Shown in pieces: positions 1 to 5,839 of a DNA stretch of 5,954 bases. The DNA is taken from assembly GCA_026416355.1 (NCBI GenBank), contig JAOAFH010000032.1, positions 1 through 5,954 on the forward strand, written 5' to 3'. The DNA comes from Clostridiales bacterium. Its GTDB lineage: Bacteria > Bacillota > Clostridia > Clostridiales > Caloramatoraceae. Position 1 is the first letter of the stretch, and each line of letters starts with the position of its first letter. Made by a program: the position numbers and the translations under genes. Below the pieces are notes generated by a model, which saw only the letters and a program-made list of their open reading frames with translations, did not search any database and was not told the origin of the DNA.

Positions 1-31
1 TCGTGGGCTCGGAGATGTGTATAAGAGACAG
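1..31 (+). other. Nextera transposase adapter remnant (sequencing artefact)
   Basis: These bases match the Illumina Nextera read-2 adapter with its first three bases missing. The last 19 bases (13-31) are the Tn5 mosaic end AGATGTGTATAAGAGACAG. The stretch is GC-richer than the neighbouring DNA. In the reading frame of the following gene it contains a TAA stop at 22-24, so it is not part of that gene. It marks an untrimmed library end, not a natural transposon end. Confidence 0.97.
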
Positions 32-1248
32 GTGAAAAGTATAATACTAAAGCAGCTAAGGCTGAAGATGTTGGTGTTAAGGCTTTAGATGACTATACTC
101 TAGAAGTAACTCTAGAATACCCAACACCATATTTCTTATCACTAACTGCATTCCCAACATTAATGCCAGTTAGACAAGATATAGTAGAAGCTAATAAGGA
201 TACATGGGCAACAAAGCCAGAAACTTATATAGGAAATGGTCCATTTAAGTTAAAGGAATGGAGACCAAAGGATACTATAGTTCTTGAAAAGAATCCAAAC
301 TACTTTGATGCTAAGAATGTAAAACTTGATAGAATTGAAATGAAGATGATTGAAGATTCTACTTCAGCTCTTGCTTCATTCCAAGGTGGACAATTAGACT
401 TTATGGAAGCTCCACCAACTCAACAAATACCAGAACTATTAAAGCAAGGAATTGCAAAGAAATACCCATACTTAGGAACTTACTTCTATGTACTTAACCT
501 ATCAGACAAGGCTGAAAAGGTTGATGCAGCAGCAGCTAAGGCTCTTAAGGATGTTAGAGTAAGAAAGGCACTTACACTTGCAATAGATAGAAAGGCTCTA
601 ATTGACACAGTTGCAAAGGCGGGACAAGAACCAGCTACATCATTTGTTCCAAGCAGCATTATTATGCAAGATGGTAAGGATTTCAAGAATAAGCATTATT
701 ATAAGGCAGAAGGCGATGTAGAAGAAGCAAAGAAACTTCTAGCTGAAGCTGGATATCCAAATGGTCAAGGATTCCCTAAATTATTAATAACTTATAATAC
801 AAGTTCAGGACATCAAAATATAGCTCAAGCAATTCAAGAAATGTGGAAAAAGAATTTAGGTATTAATGTAGAATTAAAGAACGAAGAATGGAAGGTATTC
901 CAAACAACAAGAAAGAATAAAGAATATTTAGTTGCAAGACATGGATGGATAGGAGATTATATGGATCCAATGACATTCCTAGATATGTGGACTTCATATA
1001 GTGGCCAAAACGATGCAGCATATAACAATCCAGAGTATGACAAGAAGATAGATGCAGCTAAGAGAGAAGCAGATCCTATAAAGAGAATTCAATTATTACA
1101 TGAAGCAGAAGATATATTAATGGCTGATATGCCAATAATCCCATTATATTACTATGTAAATGTAGTATGTATGAAGGATTATGTAAAGGGTGTTCACAAG
1201 TCACCTCTAGGATTTGTATTCTTTGATAAGGCATATGTAGAAAAATAA
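32..1248 (+). CDS. oppA: Peptide ABC transporter substrate-binding protein, OppA family (5' truncated)
   Basis: This is the extracytoplasmic solute receptor of an oligopeptide (Opp/Dpp-type) ABC transporter, SBP_bac_5 family. It should be anchored outside the membrane and deliver peptides to a permease/ATPase complex. The frame is open from the adapter junction, with codons starting at 34, and encodes about 404 residues. Reading starts inside the gene: residues such as YTLEVTLEYPTPYF precede the internal Met at 163, so that Met is not the start. Family-typical stretches are NGPFKLKEW, KNPNYFD, VRKALTLAIDR and WIGDYMDPMTFLD, in the expected order. Family members are around 520-560 residues, so about 130-150 residues, including the signal peptide and lipobox, are missing because of the contig edge. 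Lysine is mostly AAG here, unlike the other genes in the window, which suggests high expression. The peptide specificity cannot be told; dipeptide-binding DppA is the alternative name. Confidence 0.93.
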
Positions 1249-1253
1249 ATTTT

Positions 1254-1278
1254 AAAGCCCACTTTCGTGGGCTTTTTT
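1254..1278 (+). terminator. Intrinsic terminator of the oppA-type gene, possibly bidirectional
   Basis: A perfect 9-bp stem, AAAGCCCAC paired with GTGGGCTTT (1254-1262 with 1267-1275), has a 4-base loop TTTC and is followed by more T residues, giving a run of six Ts from 1273. It starts five bases after the oppA stop. On the minus strand the same hairpin has a GAAA (GNRA-type) loop and is followed by an interrupted T-rich stretch, so it may also end the converging small gene, though less convincingly. Confidence 0.92.
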
Positions 1279-1426
1279 ATCTTTCAGGAGGAGTCTCACG
1301 CCTTGGAGTAAAATAGGCACAATCAGTACCATGTCCTATGGCATTTACAGTAACACTAATATGACTAAGTGTACATTTGCCGTTTTTTTCATGAATACAA
1401 TTTGCTGAGCAGTTAATATTTGTCAT
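1277..1426 (-). CDS. Small four-cysteine protein, DUF1540-like (49 aa)
   Basis: The 49-residue product begins MTNINCSANCIHEKNGKC and ends with a polar, charged tail. Cysteines lie at 6, 10, 18 and 36 (C-x3-C-x7-C-x17-C), followed by a short hydrophobic AYF. This matches the DUF1540 layout of paired CxxxC, a third Cys after a loop, and a final Cys before an aromatic pair. Four cysteines suggest metal binding, probably zinc, but the function is unknown. Similar short clostridial proteins are, as I recall, sometimes labelled 'hydroxymyristoyl-ACP dehydratase', which the sequence does not support. The ATG has a strong AAGGAGG-type ribosome binding site 9 bases upstream, which makes the gene credible despite its length. 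No signal peptide or membrane segment is visible. The stop codon TAA (1279-1277) lies in the T-run of the opposing terminator. The 454-residue gene ends 48 bases upstream on the same strand. Confidence 0.85.
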   Translation of the reverse strand: MTNINCSANCIHEKNGKCTLSHISVTVNAIGHGTDCAYFTPRRETPPER

Positions 1427-1433
1427 TAATTAT

Positions 1434-1454
1434 CCCCTCCTTATCTTTAGTATA
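1434..1454 (-). promoter_or_regulatory. Ribosome binding site and probable -10 box of the DUF1540-like gene
   Basis: On the minus strand the sequence reads TATACT (1454-1449), then about ten bases, then TAAGGAGGGG ahead of the ATG at 1426. The ribosome binding site is strong. The TATACT is a good -10 hexamer but the -35 position at a 17-base spacing (TGATAA, 1477-1472) is poor. That position overlaps the stop codon of the upstream gene. The gene may therefore have its own promoter or be read from the upstream gene. Confidence 0.5.
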
Positions 1455-1474
1455 ATTCAAAACTAACATTTTTA

Positions 1475-2839
1475 TCACAAATTAGTATTTAAAAATACAT
1501 ATGCTCCATATAGGGCATAGGTAGTATTAAAATATTTAGAGGCTTTAATTGTATTTTCTTTTTTGAAATTAATTCTAATGCTCTTTAAAAAGATAGGGGG
1601 TTTGTCATTTATATTTAAATTTTGGAAATATGATTCAAGGTCTTTTGTTGCTAAATTAATATTTTGAACTATACCACTATTATTTACAGCTGAATTATAA
1701 AAATCTACAAGAGTATTTAAAGAAGCTTCATCGCTAAATATTTTATATCTTAGTAAAAGTAATTTAACAGTTTCAGCTATGTCTCTTATTGACATACTTA
1801 CTTTGTTTTCATAATTTTGAATAAATAATGAGTAGTTTGGATTATAGTATGCTAAAACATATTTATATATTTTTGTTGAGAAATCTAAGAATTTATCAAT
1901 ACCGGTTGCTAGATATCCTTCCATTAAAGCGTTTGAACAACGAATGTTAGTATAAAAGCTAACAGGTGAGAAGTTGTTTTCTCCCTTTTCTACTTCTCCA
2001 GTAGCTTTAATTCTATTTGTAAGTTCGTCACATAAAAGAGTTATACATTCTTTATAAAATAATTTTCTAGATTCATCATCATCAATTTCGGTACATGAAT
2101 ATAAAAGATTAATACATTGAGCTATGCCTCTTGATGATAAAAATATAAGTTCATCTTTAATTGATGTAATGTACTCATATATACTAGACAACTCAAAATT
2201 AAATCTTTCTGTTTCGTTTTCATTTGCATATCTTTGGTTAAATACATTATTATAGATCTGTTTTAAATAAAGTAAACTTGTAAAAACTAATAGTTGATTT
2301 TGAATTTTTATGTTTGTCTTGTTAGGTTTAATATCAGGTTTATCTTCATATGATTTTGATTTATCCTTAACATCAATAAAAAGACCCTCTTCATTACGCA
2401 TATGAGAACATAAAAAATCGTAAAATTGAGTAGCTACATTAACAAGTGTATTAGATAAGTAAGGCCTTGTTTCTTTTAGATTATTTGCTAAAGATAACAT
2501 TGATAGGATTGCATAACATTGACCTTCTACTGTAATTATTTTATTAAAACTATTTATATCCCACATATAAATCCCATAGTTTAAGTAATCATCTTGTGGA
2601 GGAGCAAAAACTGGTTTGGCTTTTTTATAAACACATCTAATTGGTACTATGTTATCAAATATATCATCTATTTTATCTTCGGAGTGGTTGTATATTTTTT
2701 CTAGTATCTCTTTATTACGGTTTGTTATGGAGCCACAACCAGATAATAGGCAAGTATTTAGAACAGTTAAATCGCTAAAAAGTTTCAAATTATTTATAAT
2801 ATCCTGCACTTGATTTAAAGTAACAACATTATCCTCCAT
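1475..2839 (-). CDS. Uncharacterised helical protein, 454 aa
   Basis: I do not recognise this protein. The frame is open up to an ATG at 2890, but that codon has no ribosome binding site. The ATG at 2839 has GGTGG 7 bases upstream, so I take a 454-residue product beginning MEDNVVTLNQ. It looks soluble, with no signal peptide and no clear membrane segment. It appears almost wholly alpha-helical, with recurring long amphipathic helices followed by short turns such as NEEGLFID (about 149-156) and NPNYSLF further on. The region around W93 and E105-G-Q (YGIYMWD, then VEGQCYAILSMLSLANNL) is the most distinctive. This pattern recalls alpha/alpha-toroid (six-hairpin) folds, but that is only an impression. 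Residues 30-37 (CLLSGCGS) hold two close cysteines. Lysine is mostly AAA and the base composition matches the neighbours. It lies divergent from the rph operon and upstream of the DUF1540-like gene, with which it may be co-transcribed. Confidence 0.85.
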   Translation of the reverse strand: MEDNVVTLNQVQDIINNLKLFSDLTVLNTCLLSGCGSITNRNKEILEKIYNHSEDKIDDIFDNIVPIRCVYKKAKPVFAPPQDDYLNYGIYMWDINSFNKIITVEGQCYAILSMLSLANNLKETRPYLSNTLVNVATQFYDFLCSHMRNEEGLFIDVKDKSKSYEDKPDIKPNKTNIKIQNQLLVFTSLLYLKQIYNNVFNQRYANENETERFNFELSSIYEYITSIKDELIFLSSRGIAQCINLLYSCTEIDDDESRKLFYKECITLLCDELTNRIKATGEVEKGENNFSPVSFYTNIRCSNALMEGYLATGIDKFLDFSTKIYKYVLAYYNPNYSLFIQNYENKVSMSIRDIAETVKLLLLRYKIFSDEASLNTLVDFYNSAVNNSGIVQNINLATKDLESYFQNLNINDKPPIFLKSIRINFKKENTIKASKYFNTTYALYGAYVFLNTNL

Positions 2840-2844
2840 GGGTT

Positions 2845-2851
2845 CACCACC
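2845..2851 (-). promoter_or_regulatory. Ribosome binding site deciding the start of the 454-aa gene
   Basis: On the minus strand GGTGGTG lies 5 bases (GGTGG 7 bases) ahead of the ATG at 2839. The alternative in-frame ATG at 2890, which would add 17 residues, is preceded by an A/T-rich stretch with no purine-rich match to the 16S rRNA tail. This favours the shorter protein, although the site is weaker than the GGAGG sites of the other genes. Confidence 0.6.
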
Positions 2852-2865
2852 AAAAATTTCTCTTA

Positions 2866-2894
2866 TATATATATTATGAAAAATGGACATGCAA
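2866..2894 (-). promoter_or_regulatory. Possible promoter of the 454-aa gene
   Basis: On the minus strand TTGCAT (2894-2889) is followed after 17 bases by TATATA (2871-2866), within a run of alternating TA. Both hexamers are imperfect and the TA run offers other registers, so the exact site is uncertain. If correct, the ATG at 2890 would lie in the -35 box, which again supports the start at 2839. Confidence 0.3.
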
Positions 2895-2919
2895 AGTTCT
2901 TATTTTAATAAAAAATAAT

Positions 2920-2949
2920 TTGTAAAAAATAAGTTATTGATTGTATAAT
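2920..2949 (+). promoter_or_regulatory. Sigma-A type promoter of the AIR-synthase-like/rph operon
   Basis: TTGTAA (2920-2925) and a perfect TATAAT (2944-2949) are separated by 18 bases. Transcription would start near 2956, leaving a leader of roughly 18 bases containing the GGAGGG ribosome binding site (2962-2967) before the ATG at 2974. The leader is too short for a riboswitch. The region is shared back-to-back with the minus-strand 454-residue gene. Confidence 0.7.
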
Positions 2950-2973
2950 GGTAATTAGATTGGAGGGAATATT

Positions 2974-3963
2974 ATGGATGTTGGTAAGTTGCCAAATGAT
3001 GTGCTTAAAAAAATAGTTTTAGATAGATTTAAAATAAGAAATAAGGATATAATTGTAGGTCCTAGTTTAGGTGAGGATTGCACTGCTATATCGTTTGATG
3101 ATGAGGTTTGTGTTTTAACAACTGATCCTATAACAGCAGCTGCAAATAAAATTGGTGAACTTGCAATAAATATTAATTTAAATGATATTGCATCTTCAGG
3201 TATTGATCCCATAGGTGTATTGGTTACAATTTTATTGCCACCAAAAACAAATTATAATGAACTAGAAGAAATTATAGATGAAATAGATAAAATGTGCAGA
3301 AAACATAACATAGATGTTTTAGGAGGGCATACAGAGGTTACTGATGCGGTAAATAGAGTTGTTATATCTGTTACTGCAATAGGTAAAGGTCTAAAAAAAG
3401 ATTTTATTAAAACATCAGGTGCAGATGTTGGAGATGATGTTGTTTTAACAGGGTTTGCAGGACTTGAGGGAACAAGCATAATTGCAAATGATTTTGAGGA
3501 GTATTTAAAAACAAAAGTTGATAAAGATACAATTGATAGAGCAAAAGGACTAATCGAAGATATAAGTGTTTTAAAGGCTGCTAAAATAGCAAGAGATTTT
3601 GGTGTTACAGCTATGCATGATGTTACAGAGGGGGGAGTTTTAGGTGCCCTTTGGGAAATAGCAGAAGCTTCAGGAAAAGGAATACATATTATAAAAGAAA
3701 ACATTCCTATATTAAAAGAAACAATTAAAGTGTGTAAAGTTTTTAATATAGATGCTTACAAACTTATATCAAGTGGTTCGCTTGTTGTAACATGTAAAAA
3801 CGGTGAGGACCTTTGCAAAAAGTTTATTGAAAATGGTATTAATGCAAGGGTAGTAGGGAAAATTATTGAATATGAAAAGGTAGTTGAAAGCAATAATAAA
3901 ATTGAAGAATTAGAACAACCTTATTCAGATGAGATCTATAAAGTTGCCATTAAGGAGGAGTAA
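2974..3963 (+). CDS. AIR synthase / HypE-like family protein
   Basis: The product has 329 residues and belongs to the AIR-synthase (PurM)/HypE/SelD/ThiL superfamily of ATP-binding enzymes. The N-terminal domain shows VGPSLGEDCTAI (GED at 33-35), LTTDP (48-52), NLNDIASSG (68-76) and LGGHTEV (116-122), the nucleotide and metal-binding signatures. The C-terminal domain starts with HDVTEGGVLGALWEIAEASG (from H215), the second family signature. Within the superfamily it looks closest to HypE, but its C-terminus (AIKEE) lacks the PRIC-like cysteine on which HypE builds the cyanide ligand. It also lacks the N-terminal Cys/Sec motif of SelD. Length is normal for the family. No hyp, pur, thi or sel gene is adjacent. 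It heads the operon, with a GGAGGG site 6 bases before the ATG, and ends one base before rph. The substrate is unknown; an ATP-dependent phosphorylation or amidine-forming reaction would be the family expectation. Confidence 0.88.
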   Translation: MDVGKLPNDVLKKIVLDRFKIRNKDIIVGPSLGEDCTAISFDDEVCVLTTDPITAAANKIGELAININLNDIASSGIDPIGVLVTILLPPKTNYNELEEIIDEIDKMCRKHNIDVLGGHTEVTDAVNRVVISVTAIGKGLKKDFIKTSGADVGDDVVLTGFAGLEGTSIIANDFEEYLKTKVDKDTIDRAKGLIEDISVLKAAKIARDFGVTAMHDVTEGGVLGALWEIAEASGKGIHIIKENIPILKETIKVCKVFNIDAYKLISSGSLVVTCKNGEDLCKKFIENGINARVVGKIIEYEKVVESNNKIEELEQPYSDEIYKVAIKEE

Positions 3964-3964
3964 T

Positions 3965-4744
3965 ATGAGAATTGACGGAAGAGAAAATAATGAGCTAAGA
4001 AAGATAAATATAACTAGAAATTATACAAAATATGCAGAAGGATCTGTTTTAATAGAATTTGGAGATACAAAAGTTATTTGTACTGCTTCAATTGAAGATA
4101 AGGTTCCACCTTTTTTAAAGGGGACAGGCGAAGGATGGATAACTTGTGAGTATGGAATGCTTCCAAGATCAACCCACTCAAGAAAGCCAAGGGATGTAAG
4201 TAAGGGAAAACCAGATGGAAGAACAGTTGAAATACAAAGACTTATAGGAAGAGCTCTAAGGTCAGTTGTTGATTTAAAAGCTTTTGGAGAGAGAACTATA
4301 TGGATAGACTGTGATGTTATCCAAGCCGATGGAGGAACAAGAACAGCTTCAATTACAGGGGCATTTATAGCACTTGTGGATGCTGTGAATAAACTAGATA
4401 AAGAAGTTTGTTTCGAAGTTTATCCAATAAGAAATTTTGTAGCTGCCATCAGTGTAGGGGTAGTAGATGATATACCAATGATAGATTTGTGTTATGCTGA
4501 AGATTCAAATGCAAAGGTTGATATGAATGTTGTTATGACTGATAAACATGAATTTATTGAAATTCAAGGAACAGGTGAGGATAGACCTTTTTCTAAGGAT
4601 GAACTAGCAAGTCTTCTTTCATTAGCTGAAGAAGGACTTATAAAAATATTTGCTCTTCAAAAAGAAACTTTAGGAGAAGGTGCTAATAGAGTAGGAGAAA
4701 GAAGGGAGATTATAGATGAGATTGATAGTAGCCAGCAACAATAA
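3965..4744 (+). CDS. rph: Ribonuclease PH (tRNA nucleotidyltransferase)
   Basis: RNase PH is a cytoplasmic hexameric 3'-5' phosphorolytic exoribonuclease. It trims tRNA precursors and other RNA 3' ends, using phosphate and releasing nucleoside diphosphates. The 259-residue product is colinear with the family. It starts MRIDGRENNELR and has GEGWITCEYGMLPRST (55-70), the phosphate-binding R86, and the GGTRTASITGA block with T125 and R126. The acidic DLCYAED segment contains D174 and D180, the likely metal ligands. The start is the ATG at 3965: AAGGAGGAG inside the end of the preceding gene is correctly spaced, and the familiar N-terminus begins there. An in-frame ATG at 3929 would only add twelve residues overlapping the upstream gene. 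Translation is probably coupled on both sides: 1 nt from the AIR-synthase-like gene, and the next gene begins 29 bases before the rph stop. All key residues are present, so it should be active. Confidence 0.97.
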   Translation: MRIDGRENNELRKINITRNYTKYAEGSVLIEFGDTKVICTASIEDKVPPFLKGTGEGWITCEYGMLPRSTHSRKPRDVSKGKPDGRTVEIQRLIGRALRSVVDLKAFGERTIWIDCDVIQADGGTRTASITGAFIALVDAVNKLDKEVCFEVYPIRNFVAAISVGVVDDIPMIDLCYAEDSNAKVDMNVVMTDKHEFIEIQGTGEDRPFSKDELASLLSLAEEGLIKIFALQKETLGEGANRVGERREIIDEIDSSQQQ

Positions 4745-5318
4745 TCACAAAATTCACGAGATAAAAGAGATATTAAAACCTTTTAATATAGATGTAGTTT
4801 CCCTAAAGGAAGCTGGAATAAATATAGACATAGTTGAAGATGAAAAAACTTTTGAAGAAAATGCTTACAAAAAAGCTAAAACCATATACGATTTGACAAA
4901 TGAAGCAGTTTTAGCAGATGACTCAGGACTTGAAGTTTATGCTCTAGATAATGCACCTGGGGTTTATTCAGCTAGATTTGCAGGTGAAGAATGTAACTAT
5001 CAAAAAAACAATGAGAAACTTCTAAAGTTATTAGAAAATGTTGACGATAAAGACAGAGGAGCAAGATTTGTCTGTACAATGATTTTAATAACTAAAGAAG
5101 GAAAAGTTATTAAATCAGTTGGAACAATAGAAGGTGTAATTTCAAGAGAAATGAAGGGAAACAACGGGTTTGGATATGATCCATTATTTATTGTTCCAAG
5201 CTTAAACAAAACTTTTGCAGAACTTTCAGAAGAAGAAAAAAATAAAATTAGTCATAGGGGTAGGGCCCTAGATAATTTAAAAAAGGAGCTTGAAGCTTAT
5301 TTTAATGTAAGGGGTTAA
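4716..5318 (+). CDS. rdgB: RdgB/HAM1 family non-canonical purine NTP pyrophosphatase (ITP/XTP/dITP)
   Basis: The 200-residue product hydrolyses ITP, dITP and XTP to monophosphate and pyrophosphate, keeping deaminated purines out of DNA and RNA. Family signatures are all present: SNNNHKIHE (7-15), FEENA (46-50), LADDSGLEV (66-74, the metal and catalytic acids), PGVYSARF (81-88), GFGYDP (151-156) and SHRGRAL (179-185). Length is typical. The start at 4716 is supported by AAGGGAG 7 bases upstream and by the standard MRLIVASNN N-terminus. The first ten codons lie inside the 3' end of rph in another frame, a 29-base overlap that suggests translational coupling. The order rph, rdgB, phosphoesterase matches rph-ysnA-ysnB of Bacillus subtilis, so this is a conserved housekeeping arrangement. 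I see nothing missing from the active site. Confidence 0.96.
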   Translation: MRLIVASNNNHKIHEIKEILKPFNIDVVSLKEAGINIDIVEDEKTFEENAYKKAKTIYDLTNEAVLADDSGLEVYALDNAPGVYSARFAGEECNYQKNNEKLLKLLENVDDKDRGARFVCTMILITKEGKVIKSVGTIEGVISREMKGNNGFGYDPLFIVPSLNKTFAELSEEEKNKISHRGRALDNLKKELEAYFNVRG

Positions 5319-5335
5319 GGAGGAGAATGTTTTGA
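5317..5335 (+). promoter_or_regulatory. Ribosome binding site and TTG start with a two-codon ORF between
   Basis: AAGGAGGAG (5317-5325) directly follows the rdgB stop, and its first two bases are the end of that TAA. An ATG at 5327 is only three bases from the AGGAGG core and opens a minimal frame, ATG TTT TGA (5327-5335), out of frame with the phosphoesterase. The TTG at 5332 is eight bases from the core, in frame with the MKIAVVSDSHG N-terminus, and is the credible start. Confidence 0.75.
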
Positions 5336-5814
5336 AAATTGCTGTGGTCAGTGATTCTCATGGGAATTTATATTCACTAGATAAGGCCTTAAGTGAACTT
5401 GGTGATTTTGATATGATTGTTCACTTAGGAGACCATTTTAATGATATAGTTAAAGTTAATGAAAAATACAAAAGGCCGATAGAATATATATGTGGAAATA
5501 ACGATTATGGGAAAGATGTTAAATACGAAAAAGTTATAGAAGTTAATGGTAAGAGATTGCTTTTAGTGCATGGTCATAGATATGATGTATATTATAATAT
5601 TTTAAAGCTTTATTTAAAGGCCCTTGAGGAAAATGTAGATATAGTATTGTTTGGTCATACCCATGTACAAAAGGTGGATAGAGAAGGGGAGATTTTATTT
5701 TTAAATCCAGGCAGTACGTCAAGACCAAGGGATGGAATGCCTGGAGCAGCACTCCTAGAGATAAAAGATGATGGAGAGGTTGAAGTTAGAACAATTAGAT
5801 TTAAGGTAGAATGA
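5332..5814 (+). CDS. Metallophosphoesterase, YfcE/MJ0936 (YsnB-like) family
   Basis: The 160-residue product is a small single-domain dimetal phosphoesterase of the calcineurin-like superfamily, cytoplasmic by lack of a signal peptide. The five metal-binding motifs are intact: D8-x-H10 (SDSHGN), GD at 33-34 (HLGDHFND), GNND (55-58), H80 in VHGH, and GHTH (108-111, H109 and H111). An NPGS motif (LNPGSTSRPRD) follows, as in YfcE and MJ0936. The physiological substrate is unknown; relatives hydrolyse phosphodiester model compounds. Start is a TTG, read as Met, with a strong ribosome binding site; no in-frame ATG offers the conserved N-terminus. It is the last gene of the operon, 13 bases after rdgB. 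Its closest positional counterpart is B. subtilis ysnB, next to ysnA (rdgB). The function beyond the family level is not determinable here. Confidence 0.93.
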   Translation: MKIAVVSDSHGNLYSLDKALSELGDFDMIVHLGDHFNDIVKVNEKYKRPIEYICGNNDYGKDVKYEKVIEVNGKRLLLVHGHRYDVYYNILKLYLKALEENVDIVLFGHTHVQKVDREGEILFLNPGSTSRPRDGMPGAALLEIKDDGEVEVRTIRFKVE

Positions 5815-5839
5815 AAAAAATACCTCTAAAAAAGGTATT
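5814..5839 (-). terminator. Weak hairpin with T-run on the minus strand
   Basis: AATACCT (5819-5825) pairs with AGGTATT (5833-5839) across a 7-base loop. Read on the plus strand it is followed by GACGAAT, with no T-run, so it is a poor terminator for the phosphoesterase operon. Read on the minus strand it is followed by a T-run (seven As at 5814-5820 on the plus strand), as in an intrinsic terminator. The stem has only two G-C pairs, so it would be weak in either direction. Confidence 0.35.

Noticed and set aside
13..31. Natural Tn5-like transposon end
   Set aside because: It is the engineered mosaic end joined to the rest of a commercial adapter, at the very edge of the sequence.
2727..2750. 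Lipobox-like LLSGC in the 454-residue protein (Cys35), suggesting a lipoprotein
   Set aside because: The preceding residues (NNLKLFSDLTVLNTC) include Asp, Asn and Lys and do not form a hydrophobic signal segment. The match lies too far inside for the chosen start, and the longer start does not improve it.
2900..2932. Inverted repeat TTATTTT/AAAATAA and repeated AAAAAATAA near the operon promoter as an operator
   Set aside because: These are simple A/T runs in an AT-rich intergenic region. They match no regulator box I can name, and such repeats are expected by chance here.
3252..3704. 150-codon minus-strand open frame inside the AIR-synthase-like gene
   Set aside because: It is antisense to a well-supported gene, has Ser/Ile-rich low-information content and no family motifs, and is a shadow of the AT-rich coding strand. 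The other antisense frames at 486-686, 2955-3212, 5000-5209 and 5543-5752 were rejected for the same reason.
2974..3963. SelD (selenophosphate synthetase) or a true hydrogenase HypE
   Set aside because: There is no N-terminal Cys/Sec-containing SelD motif and no C-terminal cysteine of the HypE type. Only the general AIR-synthase signatures are present.
3929..3964. Longer rph start at 3929
   Set aside because: It would add twelve residues not seen in RNase PH and overlap the preceding gene. The ATG at 3965 has a well-placed AAGGAGGAG and gives standard family numbering (R86, T125, R126).
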